The notes: generated from the sequence alone by a model not told the origin. Shown: positions 22,461 through 35,488, counted from the first letter of the stretch. The stretch is 64,000 nucleotides of DNA from Cercis canadensis (GCA_003255065.1 QAOA01007183.1:658584-722583); one strand, 5' to 3'. Numbers and translations are program-made.

Positions 22461-24898
22461 TTAGTAGCCCACGATGGCTGGCGGAGGTGGCGACGCGTAT
22501 GAAGAGCCAAAATGTGGTGGAAGAATAATATCTTCATATGCAGGGGGTGGGGAGGAAACAGGAGGAGGAGGTGAAAGAGATGGAGAAGGTGGTGGTGGAG
22601 AGTTAATAGGTGGAGGGGGAGAGTGGACAGGTGGCGGTGGAGAAAAAACAGGAGGTGGTGGAGATTGGACCGGTGGGGGTGGGGAGTGGACCGGTGGTGG
22701 GGGAGAGTTAAGTACGGGTGGTGGTGGGGAGTGGACTGGTGGTGGAGGAGAGTGAACTGGTGGTGGTGGGGACTGGACTGGGGGCGGAGGAGAATAAACG
22801 GGAGGTGGTGGGGAATGAACTGGTGGCGGAGGAGAATGGACCGGTGGTGGTGGGGAGTGGACTGGTGGCGGAGGAGAATGGACCGGTGGTGGTGGGGAGT
22901 GGACTGGTGGCGGAGGAGAATGGACAGGTGGTGGTGGGGAGTGGACTGGTGGTGGAGGAGAATGGACAGGTGGTGGTGGGGAGTGGACTGGTGGCGGAGG
23001 AGAATGGACAGGTGGTGGTGGAGAGTGGACTGGTGGGGGTGGAGAGTAGACAGGGGGAGGTGGAGATGAACGTGGGGGCCTCTTTCGTTCTGCATCTTCT
23101 TCATTATGAGGATCCTCTGGTGGTGTTTGTGGCGTCGCTGTTGGGGGTTGCGCTGTGGGTGGTTGTGGTTTTGGTTGCTCTTTGGGTGGTTGTGGTTTTT
23201 GCTGCCCTTTGGGTGGTTGTGGTTTTGGTTGCTCTTTGGGTGGTTGTGGCTCTGGTTGCTCTGTGGGTGGTTGTGGTTTTGGTTGCTCTGTGGGTGGTTC
23301 TGGTTGCTCTTTGGGTGGTTGTGGTTTTGGTTGCTCTTTGGGTGGTTGTGGTTCTGGTTGCTCTTTGGGTGGTTGTGGTTTTGTTGCTCTTTGGGTGGTT
23401 GTGGTTCTGGTTGCTCTTTGGGTGGTTGTGGTTTTGGTTGCTCTTTGGGTGGTTGTGGTTTTTGCTGTTCTTTGGGTGGTTGTGGTTTTGGTTGCTCTTT
23501 GGGTGGTTGTGGTTTTGGTTGCTCTTTAGGTGGTTGTTGTTTGGGTGGTGGTTGTTGTTTAGGTGCTTCTGGTTTGGATGGCTGTGGTTGTGGTTTAGGA
23601 GTCTGGTGTTGGGGTGGTTGTGATTTTGGAGGTTGTTGTTTGGGTGGTTTTGAAACTGATGGAGTACTTGGGTTCTCAGCTGGTGCGTTGGAAGGTTTTG
23701 GTGGATTGCCACACTGTGCCTTGCTACAATCAATATGCTTGCTAATCACCACATTGCAAGCATTTGCAACCTTCTGTTTGGGCCTAGTTGGTATGCAGTT
23801 GCTTGAATCATCCAACACAATGTCTTTTCTGGAAGAAGGCGAACAACCATCTTCCTCACCATTGAAATAATTATCGGAGAATGTGAAATTCACCAAGCCC
23901 GGCAAGCGACAGATTCCCTGTGGGACAAACCCTGTGAGTTTGTTGTGTGCAATGGATATTTCCTCCAATTTTTTCAGCCCATCCAAGTACTTAGGTAAGA
24001 TGCCACCAAAGAAATTCTCGCTAACGTCCAACACTGTCAGACTGCTAAGCTTTCCAATCTCTGCGGGCAAACACCCAGTAAGATTGTTGTTGATCACAAC
24101 GAACTCATTCAATGTCTTTTCCATTTGGCCAATGCTCCCAGGAATGCAACCATTGAAATGATTATTGGCTAACATCACCAATGAAGCTGGAGAATTCCCC
24201 AAATTCTCTGGCATTGTGGATGTAAAGCGGTTGTTGTTCAATATGATAGCATCAAGTTTCTTGTTGAAAAGCTCAGGAGGCAATTCACCCTCGAAGTCAT
24301 TAAACCTTAGATCAAGGTATTTGAGTTCAGGAATTGGTAGAATATGCTTGGGGAATGGACCAACAAAGCGGTTGTTGCTGATATCAAGCTCGTACAAAAG
24401 CGTTAGCTTGGCAAAGCTTTGTGGAAGAATGCCACAAAACCTGTTTGAGTTCATGTGCAAGAGAGCAATGTCGGTCAATAAACCAAACTCGGGAGGAATG
24501 TAACCTGCAATGTCTGCATGGTTAAGATCAATTCCAGCCACAACGTTAATTTTTGGGTCATCTAGAGCTGGTGCACAGAAAATTCCGTTGTAAGAACAAA
24601 CATCGGGACCAACCCAATTGACTGTGGTGTTCAATGGGTCGGAATAGATTGCATCTTTCCAAGCTTGAAGTGCAATATAAGCACTTTTGAGTCTACGATT
24701 GGGGAATATTAAATCTGTTTTATAGGTATCAGCAAAGTTTTCGGGTAAATCTCCACCCTCCTCCTGGAAGCGTAATAATTGGCGACGAGCAATGAAAGAA
24801 GCTTGAGCATTAGATAGAGCGGATGAGAATGATGATAAGGCGAATAAGGATAGCATTAACAAGCAGCCCGAGGCCTGCATTTTGAGAAGAAACTTCAC
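22461..24898 (-). CDS. Pollen-type leucine-rich repeat extensin (LRX/PEX), with a one-base frameshift
   Basis: A secretion signal (about residues 1-28) is followed by the LRX N-terminal domain and about ten leucine-rich repeats (~118-370). A cysteine-containing hinge follows, then P-K-E-Q-P-K-P-Q-P repeats and finally SPPPPV extensin repeats. Such proteins anchor in the cell wall by the extensin part and sense RALF peptides with the LRR part, mainly in pollen tubes for this subgroup. The frame breaks near 23381-23384 (about codon 505), where one 27-base repeat unit has lost a G. The unbroken reading frame then runs on in a wrong, His/Leu-rich frame to 22391. In the neighbouring frame the extensin repeats continue to the conserved LRX ending SSPPPAYEDIILPPHFGSSY and a TAA at 22461-22463. 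The CDS is 2438 bases, one short of 813 codons, which fits a single lost base. It could be a sequencing error. Confidence 0.88.
22640..23570. repeat. Tandem coding repeats of the extensin domain
   Basis: About 23160-23530 is built of 27-base units encoding P-K-E-Q-P-K-P-Q-P variants. About 22640-23060 is built of units encoding SPPPPV(H/Y) variants. Long opposite-strand frames here are by-products of the repeat. Confidence 0.9.
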
Positions 24899-26840
24899 GT
24901 CTTCACCACTTTGGAAGGGCCCTAGGCTGCTTCTAGGAGTCCAGGGAGAGGTTGAATTCTAAGGTATTATATTGAGAGAAAGAGAAGTTTAGAAGCCATA
25001 CGAGAGGCTCTGCAACATTTTCTGAGCAAATACCAAATTACAATGATAATGGTCTCCATTCAAAGTTCAATCGCCCAACTTAGATGGTCTTTCTTCTATT
25101 TTGTTCCCAATTCTCTAACCTTCCTGCTATGCTTGCTCTAACTTTAGAATCCTGTTTTTGACCTTGCATTTACTTCCTTTCGTCATTTCCTAAATTTGCG
25201 TTTCACGCTTAATCAGACCAACCACGTCTAAATTTTTAGCATTCCTCTATTTCTCTGTCTATGTATTGAGTATTTCTAGCCATGAATCGGACATGGATGG
25301 ACCACGGATTTTCTTCCAATGGGTTTTATTATTTATAGTGAAAGTCATCATTTTACATAACATAACAGGGTATACGTTCATCTACAAAATTAAATAATTA
25401 AATCTTATTCACATATCTTCTTGATCTTTCATTCATTATGGTGTTGTATTCATTTTATACAATGACGATATGAGTGTATCATGCTTCCCCTCCTTCAGGA
25501 CTAATCTTATAGGGGTACTTATTGCATTTAAATTAAGTATTTTTTTTTTTTTGGTATATAATGCTCAATTATTTTTCTGGCCATGCTTTTATAGTATCTT
25601 TCATAATTTGGCATTCAACAATTTTTACTTTTGCTCTTATATCCAAATTAAACTAATTAATGCGGAGATATATTTTTAGATACAATAGATATACAGAAAA
25701 GATAAAATTTACCTTTTTATTATTTAAAGAATATTGTTATTAAACCCAATAGAGCATATAAACCATAGGCTCTGCTTTCCTTTCAGGAGATTCATGAACA
25801 AAAATAGTCACATTTATCAATTTTCTTGTTTAATTAATAAAACTCAATGAATAATCCACATATAACATGTAGAAAGTGTATGATTTGTAGTAATGACTCT
25901 AGTAATATTTTAATTGAAGATCGTGATTGTCTTTGATGGTAGAAGAATGAGGTATTGCACAACTATTTTCGATAGTGCTGAGTTTTTTAAATAATATATA
26001 TGTAATATTTTTAATATAAAAAAAAACATCACAAATATATATATAGACAAGCGTCTTTTGTCATTTATTCAAGTCACTTTGTGTGATTTTATAATTTTGT
26101 TTATCAAATTTATGACAAATAATTTTTTTATAAGTTGAGGGGAAAAAAAACATGTTGTGATCATTTATAAAAGTCGAACAAAACCAATAATCAAAAAATA
26201 AAAGAGTAAAAACCCAAAAGTGAAAAACAGTGTAAAAATGTGTACTGCAACTCTGCATGTATGGTGTGACTCAAGGTGTGATTCGTGTGACGTGATCGGA
26301 TTTAAATCTATTCGTGTGACTCTGACTATGCTGCGTGCGACCAACTACACGTGAGATGCTGATTCATCTTCTTTTCAGTCTTCCTGGAATTGCATCGTGA
26401 TTCGTGAGTCCCTCTCTCACGCTCTTTATGCTACTCGACGCAGCTTATGCATAAAAGACGACGTCGTAATTCATGAGACGTAAATATCACGCGCCAATAC
26501 CCAAATCTGAGCATGAAACTTAGACAGAGGCATGAAAGAGAGTTAATTACCAATGTCCAACAGTTGCAGCAGGGACACGGACAGCAGCAACATTTGCCCA
26601 AACCACCTCTACTGCGGGATTTTGCAAATTCTTCCTTCTCTGCTCTTTCAAACCCAAGATAAAGGTATGTGCTTTTTATTATTTTTCTGAGGCTTCTCTG
26701 AGCTTTTTTTTCTCCTATCCATTTTTGCACATTTTTCATGATCCTCTTTGTTGTAATTTTTTGGGAAAATTTTCAGATGCTGTTTGGTTCTTGACAATAC
26801 ACTCAAAATTTCTCTTCATTAGAAACCGAAAAGAGGTCTC
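24899..26840. other. Intergenic DNA between the LRR-extensin and the first B3 gene
   Basis: Promoter side of the extensin gene (24900-25150), then AT-rich DNA. Near 26270-26420 the words ATTCGTGTGAC and GTGATTCGTG recur several times, a short degenerate repeat. About 26640-26840 is probably the B3 gene leader. No other gene was recognised. Confidence 0.5.
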
Positions 26841-29800
26841 ATGGCCAGCGAGAGTCGTCAAGACAAGTTAGATGCGAGGAGGCCTCAGTTTTATGAGTTT
26901 TATTCCTCTACCTCGAGCTCAGAGAGACTGGTAGCTTAAGTTTCTTTTATTTATTTTTACTCTATCTCCACATTCTTCCACTTGTTTTCGTTGTTCTCTT
27001 TCGATCATAGGTGTAGTCTATGAGAACTTGAAATCTTCAGGTTTCTGCAAACGAGGAATTGAAAGTTCTGAGTCTGGATGTGGGTTTTCCACCCGACATA
27101 ACGTGAATACTAATTGACTGCTATTCTAAGTCTAAATTTCAAATTCCTATAATGTGAAAGAGTGAGCTGAATCCTAATTGCATGCTGTCCTGTTTGAACC
27201 CTTTTTTTTTTTATTAAAAAAAGAAGAAGAAGAAAACCCAGTTATAGTATGAGTGTTTAGTGGTGAAAGACTTATCTGTGGATTTTGGACCTTGTTTGTC
27301 CATTAAATGATTCCTGGGAGAGATCGGAAAAGGTCATTTATCATTTTGTTGTTCATCATCCCTTTAAAACCATAAAGGCGCTGTAAACATTGCTCTTGTG
27401 CCTGAAATAACAATGAATGATATACTATACAAAATCTACTTATTGCTTATGCTAGCATTTGTTGCCATTTGCTTTAGAAGATACGGATCTCATTTCTTTA
27501 TAAAGATATACATAGTGTTACACATCTTTCTGCAAATTCTGTTGAGGGTTAAATATTCTTTTACTTATCAGATGGAAAGCTTATTTTCAGAAAATGATGC
27601 TGGGAAACTATATTTCTTCTCTACAAATTCATTTTGTGTACCATTTATAAACATTCTTTCTTAAAATGGCTTATAAAAGTATGAATTATACGAGAAACTG
27701 TTCTCTGATGTATAGTTTGGCACTCAGATTATCCTCCTCAGTTGCTACTATATCTTGGTGAGGGTATGTTAGATCAGTGATAAGTGCTTTTGGTTGATTT
27801 TTTCATAAAATGCTTCTTCCAAGTTTAGTGTTTAAAAGTCAATTCTTTTCTTGCAGAAAATTCCAGCTGGATTTATGAGTCACATGGAAGGCAAGACATC
27901 TGGTTTAGTTTCAATAATGGGTCCTAGTGGAAACAATTGGCACGTTCAATTGATTCAGCAGGGCGATGATCTATTCTTCCATCACGGATGGCCAGCATTT
28001 GTGGGAGATCATCTTATCGAATGTGGTGACCTTTTGGTTTTCAGATATGAGGGTCACTTGCATTTCACTGTGCAAGTATTTGATCAAAGTGCTTGCCAGA
28101 AAGAAGCTGCATTTCATTCTGAATGCAGTCAAAATTCATGTGATTTTAATATTATTAAAGGACAGAAAAGAGATAGGGAGGATAATTCTTCTTTGGATGT
28201 AGTTGCTGAAGGTTTGTTGAAGAAAATGAGAGGAAGCACCAGCCAGAACTGGAAACTCAAGATGGATATAATTGATAAAGAACTATCCCAGTATGAGGCG
28301 GTAAAACCGATTAATATGTTCAGAGAGAAAGAAGAATCCTCCAAAGAAACAGAGCAAAATACAGGTCCAGCTAATGATTTTGCTGTGCCTTCTCAAAAGG
28401 AATATATCAATGAAGATGAAGGTAAGCTAATAGACCATATTCTGGGTATTGCAGACAAGATTAAGATAACTATTTGCATATTAAAACTGAAAATATTGAT
28501 CTAAATTTGTGCAGTGAACTAATATTTTCCAGAAAAGCATATTTATTGTTCAAATACTTATGTTAATGTCATAGTATAAACTTATTTATGCTCCTTCTTA
28601 CTTTACTTGTTCGATCCAATACAGAGGCTGCCATCCGGAATAGAAGTGGGAAGGAAGATGATCAATATATGTGTGATGGGGTTTGTCTGTCAAAGATATC
28701 AGCACATGATGAGAAAAAAGTAGCTCAATCATTTACTTCCTCTTTCCCGTATTTTGTGAGAATCATGAAAAGCTTCAATGTCAGTGGTTCATATACTCTG
28801 GTGGGTTGTTACGTTTGCGATTATTGTATTAAATGATTTTGTTTTATTGAGTAATGCCTGTTTCTCTTCTCACATCTTTCCACTGTTAAGGTTATTGGGG
28901 AACTTTTTGGTATTTAACATTTTCATCTCTTCCACTCTGCACAAGGTCATTGAGCCTTGAAGAAAATACTTATTTACTCTTCTCTACAATATACAGAAAA
29001 CCTTTTTGCTGGTTATGATTTACAATTAAATGGCATGATGCAGAATATCCCATATCAATTTTCAATGGCACACCTTCCAAACTACAAGATAAAGATTATC
29101 CTTCATAATTTGAAAGGAGAACATTGGACTGTTAATTCTGTGCCAACAACAAGAGTACATACAAGTCACACTCTCTGTGGAGGATGGATGGCTTTTGTTC
29201 GTGGCAATAACATCAAGGTCGGAGATATCTGCATTTTTGAACTTGTGCATGAATGTGAGTTACGTGTACGCATTGTTGGGGCAGGAAAAGATGGACTGGA
29301 CTGCCAGGGTGGAAAACTAGCCATCAGTAGGCCTAGTGCTGGACATGCTATCGCTTCCCATAGAACTTCTAAATATATCCCGATGAATCCTAAAGTCAAT
29401 TCAAAATGTGTAAGAAAAGTTGATCTCTCTGATAAAAAGTGGTCAAAGTTGGGTCAAGAAGCTGTTTTATCCATTGATATAAAGAAACCTGGTAGAACGT
29501 CAAATACTGCTATGACGATGGGGCTTTGCCCTCAGTCGAAAGCTGCCCATAAGAAGTTGGGTAAGGTTTCTATCTATTTCTTCACTAGGCTAAGCCATCA
29601 GATTTTAATTCAGTATGAATGGGTGGCATTATTTTTCTGCAATGAATTCCTATAATGTACTTATATATGCAGAAAAAAGAAAGAGGAAATGATTCGATAA
29701 GTTGAATGTGTATTGCTTTGCAAGTGAAAGAAAAAAAAATATTGAATATCTTCCAAATTATGACTTCCATTGCTTTTTGAACTGTAAACAAAGAAGCTGT

Positions 29801-30392
29801 TCAGAGGAGGCATCGTATTGAAGATGAACTAAGCTCACAAGCTAAAGCGGGCTTGAGAATGTTGTTTTCACTTGATGAACAAAGAGTGGCTCAAGCTTTC
29901 ACTTCTTCTTTCCCTAGTTTTGTGAAAATCATGAAAAAATTCAATGTCAGTGGATCATACACTTTGGTAATACAGAACCATGTAGTTTCATGTTTACATG
30001 TTCTTTTTTAGAATATGTTTTGAACATCAATTCTAAATTGTTGCATGTCTGCCGCATTGTAGAAAATCCCATACCAATTCTCAGCAGCACATCTCCCAAG
30101 CTACAAAACAGAAGTTGTGCTTCGTAATTTAAGAGGTGAAAGTTGGACTGTGAACTCTGTCCCAGACACAAAAGGCAGAACAGTGCACACCTTTTGTGGG
30201 GGCTGGATGGCCTTCGTTCGTGATAATGACATCAATTTTGGAGACACGTGCATTTTCGAACTTGTTGCTAAGTGTGAGATGCAGGTTTATATATCTGGGG
30301 TTGGAAAGGAAGGGCTCGACTATCATAATGGGGACACAAAATCCAATAGATTAGCTATTGTTCCATCTACCAGCAAACACTCTTGCCTGTGA
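26841..30392 (+). CDS. B3-domain transcription factor, REM-type, three B3 domains
   Basis: Six exons (26841-26930, 27857-28421, 28625-28800, 29044-29560, 29794-29966, 30063-30392) join to 617 codons, 616 residues. The first B3 domain starts in exon 1 (RRPQFYEFYSS) and continues with KIPAGFMSHMEGK, WHVQL and DDLFFHHGWPAFV. The second spans exons 3-4 (VAQSFTSSFPYFVRIMKSFN, then LPNYKIKIILHN and CGGWMAFVRGNN). The third spans exons 5-6 (VAQAFTSSFPSFVKIMKKFN, then LPSYKTEVVLRN and CGGWMAFVRDND). Acidic or basic linkers separate them. B3 domains bind DNA in the nucleus; REM members act in flower, ovule and vernalisation programmes, but no target is implied here. Domains 2 and 3 have the same exon split and phase, so one copied the other. 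Confidence 0.9.
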
Positions 30393-32632
30393 GACAGATA
30401 AATTGATCTTCAATGGACATGTTTTATGGTGAGAGTTGCTCCAAATCCTCCTCCTCCCCCCTATACCAAACAAAAAAAGGGAAGAACTTTTACATTCAAG
30501 CACCTGTCAAGTTAATTTCAGACTTTCTCACGGTAAATGGGTAACACCTCGCTGCTCACACTTCCTAATTTCTCTTCACACACTAAGATCTGAGAAATAT
30601 TATGTCTATTATGCCACACTTGTTTTTTATTGCTTATCATCATGATTGTCTTTTAATGTCAGTAAAGCTCATAACATATTGGTCTCATCTAGGTAACGAG
30701 GTTAGCCTTTGACAATTGGAATTTTGATATTGGTCTATTTGACATTCTATCATATTGATCGAGGAAAGAGAACACGAGGTGATGTAATTATTGCCTTGTA
30801 ATGTGACCATGGTGAACATTTAGATATGCCATTATCATTCAAATTTGACATAATTTTTATAGATAAATTGGCTTGTTCCTTTTGTAAATTCGTGAGCGTC
30901 AGCTTGAGGAATGAGAAATAAGCCCTTCCCTGGGAGACCAACAAAAGTGAGATGTTATGTAAACTGTTTGATGAGGTTGTTTTTCCAGAGCGAGTAGCCT
31001 CAGAACAGACAGGAGTCTGCGTTGAACTGATTCACCTGTTGCTTGAGTGTTAGAAGTTCAGAAATTTCACTAACTCAAGAATCAGTCCTTCAGTTTGGTT
31101 CATTGCACGTCTTAATTGGGTGATACTGAAACCTTTCATATTATCATCTGGAGAACGTGTAAGTAGGACTATATGTTGAGAGGGAGTGGTGATTATTGAG
31201 CATATTTTTTGCTTATTTATATTTTTAACTCTTTTTTTCTTTCTTTCTTTTCTTTGCAGCTGTGTTACATTCAAATTGATTGTGTTACTGGATTATGACC
31301 TATTTATATTTTTAACATTTGATTTGTGATCGTGTATTTTAATTCTTTAATCCCTCTCTAAAGCAACGAAAGAGGAGGTTTCAAAGGTGTGGTAACATCA
31401 CTCGTTTCTCTACTATGTGATATAGTTATGTATTTTGTTTTTACAGTTCAATTTTTTTTTATACTTATACATAAAAGTTATAAAGACAGCCCAAGATTGG
31501 TGTTTTTTTTTAAGTTAATATTACGAGTATTTTTATTTTGTTTAATTGAGTATAAGTTTAATATTATTTAAGAATTAAAGTAATTATAATTTTTTTCTAA
31601 AAAATGATATTTTCATTAAATTTTAAATTCTTGACCACAGTCAATCACACATGTCTAAGATTTAACTATTTGAACAAGCGCTTCTTATTATTCCAAAACA
31701 ACCAAAATAAAACAGTAACGCTCGGCTTTTTAAGACGGCCCAAGATTGGTGAAGGCCATTTTGTCATTAAGGCAGGCTCAGTGAATGACTGAATGGTCAT
31801 TTCGATTTCAACTTTCAAGACGGTGTTGCTGATTTGCATAACGCCATTGGATGAATAAATGAGCTTATTAATTAGTAATTTCTTTCTTTCTCTTTTTGAT
31901 AAGGCGTTTACTTTTATTTTAGGTTTTTAGCTGAGTGCATGGAGCTCTTTCACATGAATATTATAAATAAATTTATTAATTTATAATAATTTTTAATTTA
32001 ATTATTTATATATTACAATTTTTAAATAATTAAAAATAAAAATAAAAACTATAAAAAAAGTACCAAATATGCCGGTGCCTAAATAGTATGTCCACGTTAA
32101 ATATGCCAATAGCTTTATGACATATCATTTTTTGTTGCCTTATATAAGAATAAATAAAAAAGTTACAATTAGTTAAAATTAGAAAGAAAGAAATTTGACG
32201 ATGAAGTGACAAGTCAAATGATTATTGGCGCGTCACACATGAACATGCCGTATAGCGGTCTTTACATGTTTGAAATTTTTGTTTTTATTTTTAATTTTTA
32301 AAAATTATAATATTTAAGTAATTAAATTAAAAAGTATGATAAATATATAATTTTATTACTAAACTGTAATATTCAGGTAACGAGCCGGTGCTTGATGGAA
32401 AAACAAAAAAAATTGATTGCTAGAAAGGCATTTTATCTCAGTTGTTTGTTGCTAAAAAAGTAATTTCAGTTCCAAAGACAGGCTTGTGTTTGTGTTGGGT
32501 ATATATAACTAGTGCTTCATTGTTGGGCTTCATATTTTGTAAATTTCTGTGCCCTCTGTGTTGAGTTCTTAAAGTCTCTGTATAACGCCTACCCTCGGCT
32601 GATCTCTGAGTTGGTTGTGGTTTTTAGTGGAA
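30393..32632. other. Intergenic DNA between the two B3 genes
   Basis: 30393 to about 31300 may include 3' untranslated sequence of the first B3 gene. The remainder is AT-rich and holds one inverted-repeat element (31945-32385). No additional coding region was recognised. Confidence 0.5.
31945..32385. mobile_element. AT-rich inverted-repeat element (non-autonomous, Mutator-like candidate)
   Basis: The left arm (about 31947-32045) is the diverged reverse complement of the right arm (about 32280-32385). Shared blocks are TTTTTAATTTAATTA and AAAAATAAAAAC, and the ends read TGAATATTA inward. GTGCATG lies at the left edge and GTGCTTG at the right, a possible decayed target duplication. The centre has TTAAATATGCCAATA and GGCGCGTCACA, similar in layout to the nested element at 5849-6380 (CTAAATATGCCACAA, GGCGTGTC), so the two may be one family. 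Confidence 0.5.
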
Positions 32633-35488
32633 ATGGGGGAAACATGCCAAAGTTGCAGCAGATCATGGGCAGAAGAGATATACTGGACCCATTTCCAATT
32701 CATCCATTTTGCTCAGTATCTCCCTACTGGTTATGATCAACAACTTGTAAGTATCATGCCAATGTTATATTTCTCTTTCCTTTTCTGTTGTAGGACAAGA
32801 AATCAGATACATTGTTGAGAAATTAACTGTATGAAAAGATTCCAAATCATACATTTGGGGAATTTCAGTGCATGCACTCTATCCCTCCACCTCCTCCTCC
32901 TCATGATATCTCCTTTCATGATATCTTATTTTTCTTCCTTTTTGTCGTTTTTTTAAAAAGTATTTCAAATCATCCCAGTTTTTACGGTTCTGTTCCACTA
33001 TTTCGTTTTAAATTTATGAGCTTCAGATAAATTATCATAAATCCTCCGTTTGCTTTTGTGGAGAAAGCGATCACAAACTGCTCATCCAATCCACAGAATG
33101 ACAGAAAGAAGTCGAGATTTTAGTCTGATATATTTCCTCTTTGTGTGTGTTTGGCCACTTCAGAGTTGGTAAAGAAAAGTACTTCTGGCACATTTTGAGT
33201 GTTTGCATGACTTTTTTTTTTTTTTTCATCTTAAAGTACTTTTTAAGTCAAATTTTTTTGTTCTTTACAAGCTCAAAAGCTTGTAGATTCTGTTAGATTT
33301 TTTTTTTTTTAAACGAAAATGTTCGTTTTTTGAGTATCACCTTAGAATTTGAATTTTGAAACCTGGTTACTTCTCATGAACAAAATAGCTGCTGAGAATT
33401 GCACCTTGAGAAGCTTGGTCTTTCTGTGGGAAGAGGCGAAGAGTGGCCTTGGTGTTTCCGCAGGCTGCTGGCGGACCACTATGGCAGCATTTCAAATCTC
33501 TCCAATGTTTGAGCTTGCCTAATAATGAAGGAAACATTATTGCATTTGTTGATTTCGCCCATATGCAGGCACCCTAATTTCACCATGACTGTGAGGCACG
33601 AAAATGTTCATAGATATTACTTTAGCAAGGGGGCATAAGAGGTTTGAATAAAAGAAAATAAAGTTAAGAAGAAGCAACTAATAAGGAGAAAACAAGATTG
33701 TAGATTAAAGTATGGCTGTTCTTGGCTTATTATTCTGGGCCCGGTAATGCAATTCCTTGTTATGAAGTGACAATTGCTTGCTTTAATTTTTCTTAGAATT
33801 TTTACCAAGGGTACAATAAAATTGGGATTTGATAAGTCTTATGATCAGAGATATATTCTGCCAATTTTTCTCTGCATCCTATTCTATCCTATTCTCAAAG
33901 ATGTAATTTATAAGTTATTTGAGTATATAATGTAGGCACTTCCCAGAAGATTTTCAGATAGTTTGAAAAAGAAGTTGCCGGATAAAGTGGCTATCAGAGG
34001 TCCTGGTGGTGCTGTTTGGAATATAGGTTTGACAACTAGAGATGACACCTTATTCTTCACGCATGGTTGGCAACAATTTGTGAAAGATTACAAATTGGAA
34101 GAGAATGATTTGCTGGTCTTTAAGTACAACGGTGAATCACAGTTTGATATTTTGATCTTTGACCGGGAGAGCTTCTGTGAGAAGGTAGCTTCTTATTTTG
34201 TTCGAAAATGTGGGCATACTGGACATGCAAATGAAAGTTTGAATGCGAGACAAGAAACAGATTTCGAAGAAGCTCACCCCCCTTCTAATGCTGGTGTTGA
34301 ATGTGCTTCACCTCAGAAATCTATGGATGGTGACAGTACCAGAGTACCAGCAGTTGTCCCATCTGAAACTACTAGTAAAAAGATTTGTAATGCTGTCAAT
34401 GAATGTGCCACCCCTCAGAAACCTATAATTGGTAATGTTAGCGGAGACTCAGCAGTTGTCCCTTCCCAAACTAACAGTAAAAGGATCGGGAAGCTAGTTT
34501 CTGCTGTTAACAATGTCCAGACTAAGCGGAGAGGAAGACCCAAAGCGTCTGCTACACGTGCTGGAAGAGTTAACTGTGTAGCTGGTAACATCTTCAATCT
34601 TTTAGCTTCAAAAAGTTTTATTCACAAAAAAGTTTCTTTACTAGAAAGCCAAAACATTTCCAAAGGGAGCCTAAACTTATAGAAAGGATGGGGACAGAGT
34701 CTATTTTTAAGATTGTTTCTCTTCCCTCTCAGCAGAAGAAATAAAAACACTTAATCTTATTTCTTAAGAAATGATTTATTTGCAAATACTGGCATTTCTA
34801 TTTGAATCATTATGTATTCTGCTTCCTTGTTGATATTGTAGTTGGTACCTTATTTTGGTTGATGAATTAGATGCTGAACCTTCATCTGTAGGTAGAAGTG
34901 GAACCTATGAAGCCTATACTTCCAAAAGAAGGCCTGTCACCGAAAATGAGAAGAACAAGGCACTTCAGTTGGCTCAGGCTGCATGTACCAATGACAGCTT
35001 CAGCATAGTGATGCGACCCTCACATGTATACAAGAGATTCTATTTGGTAAACAGTTGTTTCCCAATCTATTGTCCCATGGAAGATCCTCTACAATTCTCT
35101 TTCCTTTTATATTCTCTTCCCAATCCATGGGTCCGGTTAACTTTATTGTTTTTTTGTTGCTCACTAGTCAATTCCTAGCAAGTGGACTGCAGAACTTCTA
35201 CCCCCACAAAATCAAGATGTGATATTACGCATTGGAAAGACTGAATGGATTGCCAGATATAGCTTCGATCATAGTCGTAGTACGAGAGGACTTACTGGGG
35301 GGTGGAAACATTTTGCTTTGGATAATAACCTGGAAGAATTTGATGTCTGTGTGTTTAAACCAGCAGGTAAAAGTAAAATGAACGACGCGTTGATCATGGA
35401 CGTGACCATATTCAGGGTTGTTCAGGAGGTTACTTCTCTGGGTAAAGTGAATTCTGGGGCAAAACAGGGTGGTAGGAAGATGATCTAG
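32633..35488 (+). CDS. B3-domain transcription factor, REM-type, two B3 domains plus AT-hook-like motif
   Basis: Four exons (32633-32746, 33936-34584, 34871-35046, 35168-35488) join to 420 codons, 419 residues. Domain 1 begins in exon 1 (SWAEEIYWTHFQFIHFAQYL) and continues with LPRRFSDSLKKKLPDKVAIR, VWNIGLTTRDDTLFFTHGW and FVKDYKLEENDLLVFKYNG. A Ser/Pro-rich linker contains two AECASPQK/ECATPQKP-like repeats and KRRGRPKASATRAGR, which has the GRP core of an AT-hook. Domain 2 spans exons 3-4 (SFSIVMRPSHVYKRFYL, then SIPSKWTAELLPPQ and LTGGWKHFALDNNLEEFDVC). It lies in the same orientation as the three-domain B3 gene and has the same phase-1 entry exon for its second domain, pointing to a tandem origin. 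Confidence 0.9.

Noticed and set aside
22474..23870. Long plus-strand frames rich in Gly, Val and Trp opposite the extensin repeats
   Set aside because: They are by-products of GC-skewed tandem repeats on the other strand. They lack start context, domains and splice logic.
26431..26739. 102-codon minus-strand frame with a cysteine cluster
   Set aside because: No homologue recognised, no promoter features, and it overlaps the likely leader of the B3 gene on the other strand.
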